This document shows, in pieces, positions 1 to 10,981 of a stretch of 64,000 bases of DNA. Under the pieces are notes generated by a model, which had not been told where the DNA came from, made no database searches, and worked only from the letters and a program-made list of their open reading frames with translations. The translations under genes and the position numbers were made by a program. The stretch spans positions 153,749,900 through 153,813,899 of the forward strand of contig OY757013.1 of the NCBI GenBank assembly GCA_963580285.1, read 5' to 3'. How positions within the stretch are numbered: the first letter of the stretch is position 1; each line of letters begins with the position of its first letter. Source of the DNA: Lucinisca nassula. Lineage: Eukaryota > Mollusca > Bivalvia > Lucinida > Lucinidae.

Positions 1-783
1 TCAATGTGTCCGTGTTGTTAAAAATGCAGCGAATAGTGAATACGATTCACATTATTTTCTCTCCAGAAAACATATTGTACTACTCGAGAATTTTTGGAAA
101 TATCATTATCACACACTGTGGAATACAGTAACAAAGTCTGTCTGTCTCTACCCCATCTATTGCATCAATCGTCTTCAGTGGTTGCATACCGAAAATAGGT
201 AACAGGACACACACATAACGCAGGCAGGCACAATACAAACGCAAGCACAAAAGGATGTTGTGTTGCTACCATATGGGAAAGATTGAATGCGAGGAAGTAG
301 GTCCTAAGTGATATCACAGTTTGAATTGAGCCACAATACTTGTGTCTTTAAAATGTATCAGCGGCTTTATAAAATGGGCGACCATCAAAAGCTCAGATCA
401 GCCTTTGCATGCTGACCAGAGCCTTCGCTGTCGCCACGAATTCAATTTCTTGCACACCAGATAAGGAAATCCGTGGTTTTAGCCTGGGATAGAAATTCTG
501 TTACTGCTTAAGTATAGTACGCGAAAAATAAAACGTTACATAAAGTAAAATCAGTGAAACTTTTATCTACCTTTATATTATGACGTCGCGTCTGAGAATG
601 TAATAACGCCATGTAATATTTTCGATAATCCACTAGTGGATTAAATATGCAAATTAGCTATATACGTCCCGTAACGTTACATATACGACGTCCTTAACGA
701 CGTCGCGTTTACTAATGGCGGAATATTGATATTTTTGTAAACAATCGTGAATAAAATGCGTTTTAAATGTCATATGATAAATA
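1..783. other. AT-rich intergenic sequence, no gene seen
   Basis: No open frame with recognisable protein similarity is visible. Around 377-438 there is a fragment of a palindromic repeat (a stretch like gctcagatcagcct) also seen near 13.4, 54.0 and 55.7 kb. The rest looks like ordinary non-coding DNA. Confidence 0.4.
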
Positions 784-926
784 GACTCTTGCATTCGTGT
801 TCATGTATTATTGAATTTATTAAACTCGTTGAGGAAAAGGGATAAAATGCTCGGCAAAGCCTCGCATTTTATCCTTTTTCCTCAGCTCGTTTAATAAATT
901 CAATAATACATGAACACTCATGTAAG
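784..926. repeat. Foldback (inverted-repeat) element
   Basis: Two arms of roughly 55-60 bases are near-perfect reverse complements (797-855 against 860-917, with looser pairing out to 784 and 926), separated by a few bases around 856. The arms contain gtgttcatgtattattgaat and its complement. No coding capacity. It looks like a non-autonomous foldback/MITE-type element. Confidence 0.7.
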
Positions 927-958
927 ATCCTCTATGTATATTTATCCCGTGTTTCTCC

Positions 959-1183
959 CATTACAAAACGGCTATTTAAATACATTCAAAATTTTACAAC
1001 AAAAAAATTAAAAATTTTCAGATAAAAATTCTCAGATAGTTTTCATATTTCTGCTAAAAAACATAGATCGTGGGTACTCGTTAGAACCGCCTCGCCTCAC
1101 ACTCTATGCAAGAAAAATAATGTAAACACCAGTTTTACTATATAAAAGTGGGGTTTAAGGGGGTAAAAATTATACAGGTGTGC
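959..1183. mobile_element. Degenerate MITE, family A
   Basis: It starts with a decayed version of the family-A terminal repeat (cattacaaaacggctattt; consensus CATTACGAAAACACGCC). It retains the TTTTCAGAT...TTTCTGCT segment, one half of the core hairpin (gttagaaccgcctc near 1082) and the TATATAAAAGTGGGGTT block. Its end lies about 3 bp from the stop codon of the sulfatase gene. Confidence 0.65.
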
Positions 1184-1186
1184 ATA

Positions 1187-2692
1187 CTATTGTCTCGCTG
1201 CCCTCCAACCTGCGTGTAACTGCTTGCTTAGAACTTTTCTAACTTGAGCATATGAAGCATCGTTAATCTTATTAACATCTTCGTAAGGATCTACTTTATG
1301 ATCATAAAGTTCTATGCCATACTGAATGTCCCAGTCCGGTTTATAGTCAGGCGGTCCGGAAAATTCGACCCATTCTGTATATCGGTAGTGTTCGGTCCGC
1401 ATCGTGTATCCCATAATGTTTTTACCGTTGTAGAATCTTGGGAACTGGGAGAACGCCGCCTTCTTCCATTTAACACTGTTATTGTAAATAAGAGGAAAAA
1501 GACTTTCTCCTTCGCGACAAAGAGAAATAGTCGAGGAATTAGCCGGGCAGAGTGGAAGCTCTTTTAGGCCAGCTGCTTCAACTAACGTTGGGAAAAGGTC
1601 AACAAACTCTGTCAATCGTTCAGTGACTATGCCGTTATCAGTGATACCTGGAATATGAATCATCATTGGCGCATGCGTGGAAAGTTCAAAATTCGTCTGC
1701 TTACACCATTCAGCGTGCTCTCCAAGCTGCCAGCCGTGATCGCCCCAGAAAGAAATGATGGTATTATTTTCAAGCCCAAGTGAACTGAGCTCATTGATCA
1801 CACGACCAACAAGAGAATCAGTCCATGATAAAGCACTGTAGTACGCTCTACGAAGTTCTAGAATGGTTCCTTTGGGAAGCTGCTCGTCAATCTTGCCAGT
1901 GAAATTGAGAGACCGTATATCTTGAAACCGTACAAGTCCAGTACAAGTGTGCCAAGCGACTGGTGGCATGTCGGTTGGAGAAAACCGATCTGGCGGCAGA
2001 TGAATGTCGTCTGTAGGGTAGTACTGTAACATAGACTCCGGGAATACAAATGGCAAATGTGGCTTATGAAACCCAACCGCCAGAAAGAAAGGCTTTTCTC
2101 CAGATTTGGCACCCGGTGCAAGCTTCCTCATTGTTTTTATAGCATGGTCTGCTATCTGAGCATCTATAAGAGGTCTAAGAATTGTTTCGTTGTCCGGAAC
2201 AGCAAACCAACTGTGCTTTTCTGTTTCCCAGCCCATATTTGTACCATGGAAATACGGTACAGACCAGGAAACGGGATCGTCGAATCCAGAAGCTGGGCCA
2301 TGATGAAATATTTTTCCCATTCCTGCTGAAACGTAGCCGTTCATTTTGAAGTATTCTGGTAACGTCGTAAAGTTTCCACCCACTTTCCGGAAGTAATGTA
2401 CAAGGTCGTAAACATGAGTGGTGTCTGGTCGTCTGCCAGTAAGAAGAGACGTCCGACTGGGAGAACAAACTGCCTGCTGCACATATGCCCGTTTTAACAG
2501 AAGGCTTTTAGAAGCAAGAGCGTCTATATTTGGAGAATGCATCATTGGATGAATAGCCGAGGGAAAGTCCGGACCGTAATAAGCCCCAAGTTCCGGTCGC
2601 ATATCATCCGAGACAAGAAATAGAACATTTTTCCTTTTGGCAGAAACGTATCCGAACAATAGAGCGAAGTACAAGAAACAAACTGACTTCAT
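1187..2692 (-). CDS. IDS-like: Iduronate-2-sulfatase-like sulfatase, single exon
   Basis: Encodes 501 residues. The family hydrolyses sulfate esters, and iduronate-2-sulfatase removes 2-O-sulfate from heparan and dermatan sulfate in lysosomes. An N-terminal hydrophobic signal peptide (about 1-18) fits secretory or lysosomal targeting. Visible landmarks: metal-binding Asp29-Asp30 (VSDDMRP); the CSPSR signature at 76-80, where Cys76 would be converted to formylglycine; TGRRPDTT just after it, typical of the IDS branch; HKPHLPF around 209-215; GDHGW at 317-321 with Asp318 and His319 as metal ligands; and several NxT/S glycosylation sites. All key residues are present and length is slightly below the roughly 550 residues of vertebrate IDS. 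The frame is uninterrupted from signal peptide to stop, so the gene has no intron, unlike vertebrate IDS; this suggests a retrocopy or lineage-specific expansion. No polyadenylation signal was sought beyond the adjoining MITE. Substrate identity within the iduronate/other-sulfatase group is inferred. Confidence 0.9.
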   Translation of the reverse strand: MKSVCFLYFALLFGYVSAKRKNVLFLVSDDMRPELGAYYGPDFPSAIHPMMHSPNIDALASKSLLLKRAYVQQAVCSPSRTSLLTGRRPDTTHVYDLVHYFRKVGGNFTTLPEYFKMNGYVSAGMGKIFHHGPASGFDDPVSWSVPYFHGTNMGWETEKHSWFAVPDNETILRPLIDAQIADHAIKTMRKLAPGAKSGEKPFFLAVGFHKPHLPFVFPESMLQYYPTDDIHLPPDRFSPTDMPPVAWHTCTGLVRFQDIRSLNFTGKIDEQLPKGTILELRRAYYSALSWTDSLVGRVINELSSLGLENNTIISFWGDHGWQLGEHAEWCKQTNFELSTHAPMMIHIPGITDNGIVTERLTEFVDLFPTLVEAAGLKELPLCPANSSTISLCREGESLFPLIYNNSVKWKKAAFSQFPRFYNGKNIMGYTMRTEHYRYTEWVEFSGPPDYKPDWDIQYGIELYDHKVDPYEDVNKINDASYAQVRKVLSKQLHAGWRAARQ

Positions 2693-2995
2693 TTTGCACA
2701 GACAATTTAAATGTGTTCACTATTTACATATTGATACTTATTGTCGATTGATTGCACAGACTTACACACTATAGTATAACTAACAACACACATTTCCGAT
2801 TATAGGTCAAACTTCCTTTTTCCGCATTTTTACTTAACATATCAAAGTTATTTCAACCTGCACTTATATCGCATTTTTGTTGCAACCGAAATCGTTTGAC
2901 ACCTTCCCAAGAATACATCAGTCCGCAGACGAGAAAAGGAGCCTTCAGAAATCGCAGATTTATGGCTCTTTATCATGTTATCGAGTCGATGAACA
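2693..2995. other. Upstream region of sulfatase gene, no clear elements
   Basis: On the minus strand this is the region 5' of the sulfatase ATG. It is AT-rich. A TATA-like stretch (tatactatagt on the minus strand) lies near 2770-2785, but nothing else marks it as a promoter. No second gene is seen. Confidence 0.25.
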
Positions 2996-3165
2996 GCCCT
3001 CTAAACCCCAGTTTTTAGAGAAAAATGGGGTCTACAGGGGTGAACATTATTTTCATTATGTTTGCTCAAAAAGACATTGTGGGTACTCCTTAGAATTGTC
3101 TCAGTGAGGCGGTTTTAACCAGCCGCAACAATCTATGTTTAGACTAGAAACAAGAAAAATATCAA
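2996..3165. mobile_element. Degenerate MITE of the core-hairpin family
   Basis: Retains AAACCCCAGTTTT...ATGGGGTCTACAGGGG, the TTTGCTCAAAAAGACATTGTGGGTACTC arm, a decayed hairpin (ttagaattgtctcagtgaggcggtttta) and aagaaaaatatca. Terminal repeats are not recognisable. Confidence 0.55.
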
Positions 3166-3317
3166 ACGCATACGTTTTCAAAAAAATGCATGTTCTAGAA
3201 ATAACACTGTTATCGTGAAGTCAAATGCGCATACAAAGTCGATTTATAAGGCTAGTCACATGACTTCATGCCTGAGGCTACCTTGCAATAGGCCTATTCT
3301 CTGCATGTCCGCGAGAG

Positions 3318-3538
3318 GCCTCGGTAGCTTAGTCGGATGCGCGTCTGGTACCTTGACCCAGCGACCTTGACCTATATTTTACACTTCAGTGATTTTGACA
3401 CATTTTACGAGACGTTCGATATCTGCTCAAATATAAGACCTACATGCCGGGCTTCTCCAGTTTTTAAACCGAGGTCCCGTCTCCGTATGGCATTGTTGTG
3501 TTGGTGGAACGTAAAACTTAAACACTCACTCATATAAG
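3318..3538 (+). mobile_element. tRNA-derived SINE remnant (family S6)
   Basis: Begins with a tRNA-like A-box region (gcctcggtagcttagtcgga) and ends with the same tail as the intact copy at 40910-41070 (cgggcttctccag... ggaacgtaaaacttaaacactcactca). The middle is replaced or interrupted by one unit of the neighbouring tandem repeat. Confidence 0.5.
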
Positions 3539-4180
3539 GCCTACACGCATCAAACCTTGCTTACTGCTTCTCCCCACTGTATTGGCTCGGCAGATTTTTT
3601 GACCCGGTAACTTTGACCTAAATTTCGCGCTCCAGTGACTTTTACACATTCTACGTCGAAGTTCCATATCTTCTCAACTATAAGGCTTACAACCACCAAA
3701 CCTTAAACAGTGCCTCTCCTCGATGTACTGACGCAACAGGTACCCTTAACAGGTGACTTTGACCTATACTTTGCGGTCTAGCGACTTTGAAACATTTTAC
3801 GTCGACGTTCGATATCTCTTCAAATATAAGGCTACAACTACCAAACCTTGCATACAGCCTCTCCTCAATGTTCTGACCCGCTGACATTGACCTATATTTC
3901 GCGCTCCAGTGAATTCGGTATATTGTATGTCGACGTTTGATACCTTCTAAACTAGAAGGCTTGCAACCGTCAAATCTTGAGTAGTGTTTCTCCTCGATGT
4001 ACTGACTTTGCAGGTACCTTGATCCGGAGACCTTGACTTATATTTATTGCTTCAGTGACTTTTACACATTTTACGTTGACGTTTGATTTCTCCTCAACTA
4101 TAAGGCCAACAACCACCAAACTTAGCAAAGTGCTTTTTCTAGATGTACTGATTCAGCAGATAGATACATTTATTATGAAA
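3340..4180. repeat. Tandem array, unit about 140-160 bp
   Basis: Five or so diverged units, each with blocks like ggtaccttgacc, tgaccta(t/a)attt, agtgactttgacacattttacg, tcgacgttcgatat, ctataaggcttacaac and caccaaacctt. No coding. The organisation resembles the tandem cores of bivalve 'pearl' (Helitron-related) elements, but no terminal structures were found. Confidence 0.6.
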
Positions 4181-4480
4181 CTATTATGTCTGAAGATATT
4201 GCTCAGCTTCTCGTCAACAGCTGATAAGTTCAACGAAAATGACAATGCTTAGTCACAGACACTTAATGCATAATCAATTATGTCAACGATAAAGCCCCCA
4301 CTTACACGTTCTTTTCCATACCATATATAACTGTAAACCAAGTCACATGTGTGTATCTCCAATATTAATTAACAAAGCTGAATTGTCCAAAGCAATAGGT
4401 CTATATGGACTAAGACCTAGACTCCTGAGTCACGACTCCTTCTAACGCAATGCTTATCAATAAAGGTATAACTGTCCCAA

Positions 4481-5400
4481 ATGAAACAAGCTCAAAATGC
4501 TCCAATCTTTAAAGGTGGTGTTAAGCTGGATCCATCTTACTGTAGGTCTATTTCTATCTTGCCTATTGTATCCATTTTTTTTTTTTTCGAAAAACAAGTA
4601 AGCAAACATCTCATAGGATTTTTAAATAAATATACCCCATTGCACGAAAGTCAATCAGGAATCCGTCAAAAAATCGCTAATTAAGTTAATCGGTAACTGT
4701 ATGGAGTGCATTGATAACAAATATACGGTCGGGGTTCTGTTCCTAGATTTCAGTAACGTTACAGCTTTTGTTATACTGCTGTCTGTATAGATTTAGTCCG
4801 TCAGCCATCCTGTGATTCGAGTCGTATTAATTTTAAGCCATCGCCAAACCATTGAAAGTGAAAAGGGACTAACTGAGTTCTCTCTCATGTATTTTCGAGC
4901 GTCCAGCAAGAGTCTACATTAGGCACTATGTTTGTTCTAACTTACCGCTTCATTTTGATGTGTGACCTCTGTGCCGATGATACGACACACTAATGACAGC
5001 AATGTAACAAATATTGAACGAAACATAGTACACGATTTCGGCAGAAGCTATTGTCAGGTGCAATAAAACGCAAGTTCATTTCGGAAAAAAAACTACTTGT
5101 AAGTTAGTCGGAACAAGGCAACGTACTAACATGTCTCGCATATTAAGCATTCCATTTGAAAATAGCTGCATCAAGAATGTATCTGAGGAATAAATTCTCG
5201 GAGTTAATATCGATGAAAACCTAACACGGTCATCTCATATAGACCTTATCTCCTGAAATATCGCTTCTTAGACAGTTATGAAACTATGTTCCCGTTGAAG
5301 TGCCGAAACTATATTACCAAGAGTTATTGATTATTGCTTTGTTACTTTGGGACTTTGTTCTTACCCTGGTGTTCCTACCCAGGCAAACTACATAAGTATA
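4481..5400 (+). pseudogene. Degenerate CR1/L2-like reverse transcriptase fragment
   Basis: The first frame gives APIFKGGVKLDPSY-RSISILPIVS followed by FEKQVSKHLIGFLNKYTPLHESQSGIRQ, the fingers/palm start of non-LTR RTs (usual PIFKGG...YRPISILP...ESQSGFR). Further downstream in shifting frames are VLFLDFS (catalytic Asp block), CADDTT (decayed YADDT box, near 4970) and VNIDENL (near 5205). Many frameshifts and stops make it an old dead fragment. It is related to, but far more decayed than, the LINE at 18.65-23.96 kb. Confidence 0.75.
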
Positions 5401-5955
5401 ATGCACGAAACTTAAAACGTTAAATAAAGTAAAATGACCATTTTGTGTGGTGTTGTGCAAGAAAAAAGAATCTAGTATGGCGTATTGTTGAAAATAGGCT
5501 TTTCCAACCCTCGAGATGACGGTGCTGAGGAGAACCTCGGACAGCCCATCTGCAACAGAACCCCATATCAGATTCTTATATTCTCAGAATGTAGAAATGC
5601 CAATTCTCTGAACACTTTCAAGAATAATCTTAGAGCCACTCTGTAGTCTTAAATTTGGATTAGTGTTTTTACAATCTGTAGTATGACGGCCTCTGTAAAT
5701 GCTGTTTCGTGCATACCCTGTGTGTTTATATTTCTGATGGTGCATGAGGAATGCTTGTTTGGACATTGGTCCGCCAAATGCCCCATGCCCGTCAGAGTAT
5801 GCGATACAGCACGTCGGAGTATGCGCGGCACATATACATAGCGACATTGCTGAAGCTGTCTGTTTCAAGTCTCAACTTTAATCATTGCCATTTCAGAAGT
5901 ATCATATGCTATATACTCACATTTTTATAAGTGTCCTTTTTTTGTTTTCGTTTCT
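5401..5955. other. Non-coding, no gene seen
   Basis: No recognisable protein. The segment around 5410-5440 (acgttaaataaagtaaaatga) resembles 533-555, suggesting a shared old repeat. Otherwise nothing could be assigned. Confidence 0.3.
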
Positions 5956-5962
5956 TATTTTT

Positions 5963-6330
5963 TAGGCCTTCATGCGAACTGAACAAATTATTTTTTTCTA
6001 AATCGCGACGGAAGTAAGAGCGAGGATTGTGGCCACGTAAAATCTATTTAAGCACCCACCCCGCCAGTGAAATTCGTTTCACTGACCGTTCCAAGGCGGT
6101 TCTCCTCCCGCAGTTTATTTTTGTTATGGCTTGTCTTTGAGTGTGTGTATCGCTTATTTCATTTTGTTTTGGATAGCCAATTGGCCATTTCGTGAGAAAA
6201 TAACTGTCCTTTTGGCTTTCCGCTATTGATGTTTCCATTAGGGTCTAGTCATTTCATGCTTTGGTGTCTCTGATTGGGAGCTGTGGGTTAATTTATCGAT
6301 TCCTGATCATTGCCTTCACTCCTTTTATGA
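5963..6330 (+). repeat. Family R repeat (3' UTR-like, about 380 bp)
   Basis: Matches 63520-63880 and, inverted, 16823-17060, 31930-32095, 52790-53160 and 58725-59000. Landmarks: ggccttcatgcg(g/a)actgaaca, cgcgacggaagtaag, gattgtggccacgtaaaat, cactgaccgttccaaggcgg, ttggccatttcgtgagaaa and ttggtgtctctgattggg. At 62.9-63.9 kb this sequence follows an ORF, so it is probably the 3' UTR of a retroelement. Confidence 0.65.
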
Positions 6331-6339
6331 TACATTGTT

Positions 6340-7720
6340 TTTAAATCGAGAATCACTTCTTTAGGGGAATGGACACACCGTCAGGGGTGACAACTCCTTA
6401 AATAGTATTTTTGTCTCCCAAGTCAATAGGGGTCAACTCGTAAAGGAAAGAATTACTCCGGAAGAGCAAATTATTTCCTTTAAGAGTAGATCCCTTTTTC
6501 GCGCCAGGTCAGGTTCGTTCGTTCCTCCTAGAGGTAATATGTAAGCCAGTGCAATATGTTGCATGCGGGAAGATGGGACTCGATACCTACGGAGGGCAAC
6601 CTATCTAGGAGTTGCTAGATCTCTGAACAAAACTAGCATGGGTAGACGGAATCCGTAACCTTGGTTGGCAGTCCACATAGGGGTTAAAGGTCCTTAAACA
6701 AAACCTAACCCATAGCCTTGGTTGGTAACCCATCTAGAAACTAGTAAGAAAATGTCACTCGGGAAAAGCCACAATCTAAGAACGCAGTCGTCTCAAGTCA
6801 CCTATAGAAAGTGACACAGAGGCACACACAAAAACACAACGGCACAAAGCCAAATAACAACGACACTGCAAAAGAACGACCGCCTTGGGACGGTCAGTAG
6901 TAAAACTACTGGGGGGCTTCAACTTCGGAGTTTATGAAGTTTCAACCCTCGCCCTCAGTTCCAATACAGTATCAAACAGAATAACAATAACAAATTGATC
7001 GGCATGGAGGCTTTCTAGTTCAACAGTGAGTCGTGTTAAATACATGGTAAAATGGCTATGTACAGATAAATATTATCATGAATCCGTAGAAGTTGGTAGG
7101 TCTCTAAAAAAAAACAGAAAAGTCCTTTTGTTTGATATCTAAGGCACATTGGCCTTACATCATGGCAGGCATGCTAGCTTGTCACATTCATTCTTCTGCA
7201 GAGCCGGTGAGTTGTCAGAGATTTGAGTGTGCTGAGCTATATATAATTTGAACTTCAGGGTAGATGGGGCCCTCAAGCACTGGACGGCAATCCATCTAAG
7301 AGAAAGCAACTCCAAACAAAAACCTACATATCTGGATTTGCCTTTTCCAGCATTCGGCAGCTGGGGAGGAAGAAATCATTTCTCCGATTCAACGGTCAAA
7401 ACGGCGATGAAGCAGCATGTCGTGGAGCATGAAGAGCATGACAAGGCACTAAAGAAGTCAAGGCCATCCACTGCATCGGGCTTAGTTCCAGATGTCTCGA
7501 CGCTGTCTTTCCTCTGGATCCAGCTAGGACAAGACGTGAGAGAGAGAGTGAGGTTGACTCTGCGCGCCTCTCCCTCACTATAATCCAATTTACCACGCAT
7601 GTCATCTTTATCGTATACAGACAGTTACAGTAGGCAACACAAAAAGCCCTTTGGCGACGGGCGAGTGGCGAAGGAGGAGGTGAGAATTGTTGCTTTATCT
7701 GCAACAGATAGTTCAGAGCT
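6340..7720. other. Non-coding, scattered repeat fragments
   Basis: The segment at about 6350-6490 shares ggggtcaactcgtaaaggaaagaa with 51395-51540. The segment at 6875-6960 contains accgccttgggacggtcagt...actggggggctt, which is the reverse complement of the central part of family R. The open frames around 7250-7700 have no recognisable protein similarity and overlap one another on both strands. No gene is called. Confidence 0.35.
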
Positions 7721-7721
7721 A

Positions 7722-8000
7722 CATTACGAAAATACGCCTATATAAATACATTGCAATCTTATCGCCGAAATATTGAAATTTTAAGATGAAAAAGTGTGAT
7801 ATTTTTCTTATATCTGCTCAAAATATAGATAGTGGGTTCTCCTTAGAACCGCCTCATCGAGGCGGTTCTAACGAGTACCCACAATCTATATTTAAGAGCA
7901 GAAATAAGAAAAATAAGGGTTACCCCTGCAAACCCCAGTTTTACCTTATTAAAGTGGGGTTCACGGGGGTCAAAATGATATAGGCGTGTTTATTGTGATG
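7722..8000. mobile_element. MITE family A, near complete (279 bp)
   Basis: Left terminus cattacgaaaatacgcct, right terminus aggcgtgtttattgtgatg (inverted repeats). A central palindrome centres on gttagaaccgcctc-atc-gaggcggttctaac, with longer arms (ctgctcaaaatatagat / atctatatttaagagcag). A TATA-like stretch lies next to aaagtggggtt. No coding capacity. Confidence 0.85.
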
Positions 8001-8101
8001 TAGAACTGGTCTCATCAGCCACCTAAGAGCACACAAACAGTAACGTTTCTCAAATGTGATGATTATTAAGATTGGTCAGTAATGGCAGACGAACTATTAC
8101 A

Positions 8102-8102
8102 T

Positions 8103-8135
<33 letters not shown>

Positions 8136-8155
8136 TATTATTATTATTATTATTA
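8102..8155. repeat. (AAT)n-(ATT)n palindromic microsatellite
   Basis: A run of AAT trinucleotides turns into ATT trinucleotides, so the whole tract can fold back on itself. Confidence 0.9.
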
Positions 8156-8272
8156 GACCCCTTTTTCAGTGGGACAGGGCTACTTATAGAAAAGCGAACA
8201 GGAAATCCCGAAAGTTGTCTCCCTTTGAAATTTGGCGGAAAAAATTGGCCAGGCCCATTCCCCTTAACTTCT
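8156..8272 (-). repeat. Repeat family G fragment
   Basis: Reverse complement of 51405-51515: shared blocks include cccctttttcagtgggacagg, agaaaagcgaacagga and ccattccccttaa. Non-coding. Confidence 0.55.
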
Positions 8273-8562
8273 TAAGTCTAAATCTTCATTTTTACTCTTG
8301 ATATTTCTTAAGTTCTTAATGATGCTATTTTTGAGCCATTATTTTATTGTTTAACTTGCATATTGTGAAACTTGATGTATTGTGAGTCTTGATGTATATA
8401 CATGTAGAGTAGACCCTCGTTATCTCAAACTATTATCTGAAACAAAGGCTTAAGTCAAACTAAATTTTGTGCACTTTGTTAGTTTTGCTCTTTGATGCTT
8501 TGTTATAGAGGGCCACAAGGTAGAATAGTTTATCAGTTAATTGTGTTGCCATATCAAAATAT

Positions 8563-8605
<43 letters not shown>

Positions 8606-8830
8606 ATATAGTCAAGTTATATTATGTGGACTCATTAGAATCGCCTCATTATAAATAAATAAATAAACTTATATTATATGCATGTATTATGTGTATACAT
8701 TAGAATCGCCTCATTGAGTATCTTTTAAAGACAAAAACAAGGAAATGCCATTGCAGTCATCCGTGATCAAGTTTCACTGTTGTTCAATATGCCAATGTTG
8801 TTGAAATGGAGCTGTTCAGGAAACGACATT
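8273..8830. other. Non-coding, with (AAAT)n microsatellite
   Basis: A clean (TAAA)n tract occupies about 8568-8609. A short duplicated piece (cattagaatcgcctcatt near 8640 and 8700) is a decayed version of the MITE core hairpin. No gene is seen. Confidence 0.5.
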
Positions 8831-9126
8831 AGGCCCCCGCCCATAGGGGCTTGAAGAAATATATGGGCTGCATGATGCTTCCACGCAGAGCTGAATCCGG
8901 TCCGCACACTAGTACTGGTAAACCGCTCAGAGGATCTAAGCCTGTCCAGGAACCGCGGTGCGAGGCGGACCGCCCATGCTAATAATTCCTATTGGTTTCA
9001 TTGGGCGACAGGGCTTGAGATGTCATTTCATCTCAATGTCAGGTAAAAGTCCCACAAAACTGGAAGCAACGTTTCTAAAATGACTTTTAAAGTGTTGACG
9101 GGGGCGTTAAACCTCAAATCAAACAA
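8831..9126 (+). mobile_element. SINE family S1 copy
   Basis: Full-length-looking copy: starts ggcccccgcccataggggct, contains gggctgcatgatgcttccac, ttgggcgacagggcttgaga, gtaaaagtcccacaaaa and gtgttgacggggg, and ends taaacctcaaatcaaacaaa. Boundaries are taken by comparison with the TSD-flanked copies at 53379, 57889 and 62075. Confidence 0.8.
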
Positions 9127-9395
9127 AATCTGGAAGTGACATAATCACAGAACACGGGGTACATGTACTAATGGCACAAGACGAAGAGTAAACAAAACAC
9201 TACATACGAGGGATGTTGGAAAAGAATTGCTTATTTCTATCTGGAGACTTCAAATTTCAAGTAAGCCCAAAAGTGCTGATTTCATGCCCTCGAAGTACTC
9301 CCCGTGGCCAGAAATCCAGAAATGCAAAGTTTCAGCCGATGTTTCCACTTCTTGAAGGCGTCACGGTACGCTGATTTGGGCACAGTAATAAGATA

Positions 9396-10318
9396 CTAAT
9401 GAATGACAGATCCAAGTGCCTGTCGGGACTGGTATTTCCGCCCGGCAAGGAATTGTTTCAAGGTGGGGGGATGCAAAACAGTTACTTTTTCTTTCTTCAA
9501 ACACGCCGTAACTATTACGGAGGTATGAGCGGTCGCATTGTCATGTAGAAGACGGACATGTTTAAAACCAGTGGCAGGGCGTCGTTTCTGATAATACTTT
9601 TTCAGTTTCTTCAGTACTACGTCTTTGTGGTACTTTCGGGTGATGCTTTTGCCCTTTGTCACCGGCACTTTTATTACGACTCCTTCACCAGAGAAGAATA
9701 TTGCATACAAAACCTTCTTTGCACTCAAAGAACGTTTGGCAAATTATTGGGCGTTTGCTGTGTTTAGTGGCCCAGATCTTATTGCTAACCTTGCTGACGG
9801 ACTCAAAATAATGGACCTAGGTTTCAGCGCCTGTGACGACATTGTCAAACTGCTTTTTGTCTATTTTTGAAGCATTTGAAGCAGCTTTTAGGCCACTTTA
9901 ACCCGTTGCCTCTTTTGCTCGTCAGTCAACAGATGTGGCACCCATCTAGCAGAAATCTTTCTTACTCTCAAACGCTTCTTCAAAATAAGCTGAACCGTTG
10001 ATTGTGATATGCCTACCTTTCGTGCAATGTCACGAACTGTAAATTTGGCAACTCCTTCAATGATTTCCTTTATTTTGGAAACGATTTCTTTACGAGATGC
10101 AGATTTTGGCCTATCTGATTTCGGTGCATTTTTGATGGACTCTACACCAGACTCAAATTTCATTTTCCACCGCCGAACTGTGTCATAAGACACACAAGAA
10201 GGTCCAAAATCAGTAGAAATTTCAGTCATCAGCTTCTTCAAAGAATAACCAAATTTTGAGCAAGCTTTGATGTAAGCCCGTATTTCATCTTTTTAGTCGA
10301 CGCTTCTACCAACCATTT
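9396..10318 (-). pseudogene. Mariner-family transposase pseudogene
   Basis: The minus strand begins MVGRSVD, then an in-frame stop, then IRAYIKACSKFGYSLKKLM, the usual N-terminal start of mariner transposases. An HTH region follows (10241-9888), with TVRDIARKVGISQSTV as the second helix-turn-helix. The catalytic part is broken. The first-Asp motif, normally VTGDETW, reads VTGAET-stop near 9817-9830, so Asp has become Ala and Trp a stop. The second-Asp motif LLHDNATAHTS is intact (9396-9728 frame). The third-Asp segment is deleted (HPPT runs directly into LKQFLAGRKYQSRQALGS). At least two frame changes separate the pieces. Terminal repeats were not found with confidence. Confidence 0.88.
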
Positions 10319-10330
10319 TTACTGCAGTGG

Positions 10331-10980
10331 TCAATGACTGCGTGTATTTAAATGGCAAATTTTATGTCTTACACTTAGTCTAACATGTACATTTATACAC
10401 TATTGTGTATATATTGAATAGCCCTATACAAGTACGTATTTGTTTGGATCATGCCCCGCGTGAATATCGAGCTAGAGGACAATAAGCATTTATACCGCAA
10501 TCAGGCATTCTATCGGTAGTGACCTAGGAAAATACCTTCTACTGAACTATAATACGTCTAGTGACCGTTTATAGGCCGGACCTACTTTACTTTTCATGTC
10601 CCTATTATACAAGTATAAACAATACCATGCAAACTTTCAAACATGGGAAAACAACGAAACTGCAAGTTAAAATCCTTGCAATATTTATTCAAAGAGATTT
10701 TCAGAAATTTCGGCTAAATACTTACCTTCTCGGTCTTTCCTGGTTTGAATGGCCCGTTGGAATAACTACCTACTACTTCTGCAATTGCGTCTCAATCTCG
10801 AAAATGATTTTTAAAGCTAAACAAAACTATTCATTCGCAGATTTTCATAAAGAAAGTAAAGCGCTGAGAAACTTTTATTCGAGCGTCTGTGTTGTTTCAT
10901 ACGTCTTTGTGGCGCGGTGACGTCAGAAATTTTGCACTCGTTGACGTCACGTTATACTTCGTGTGCGTGTCATGGCACTG
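10331..10980. other. Non-coding, no gene seen
   Basis: AT-rich. The open frame at 10561-10920 has no recognisable domain and is followed directly by the foldback element. Nothing else could be assigned. Confidence 0.3.
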
Positions 10981-10981
10981 A

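Noticed and set aside
2057..2468. Open frames antisense to or overlapping the sulfatase.
   Set aside because: They are shadows of the sulfatase coding frame with no similarity of their own.
7248..7704. Overlapping open frames of about 75-110 codons on both strands.
   Set aside because: No domain, composition unlike the two real genes, and mutual overlap; most likely chance.
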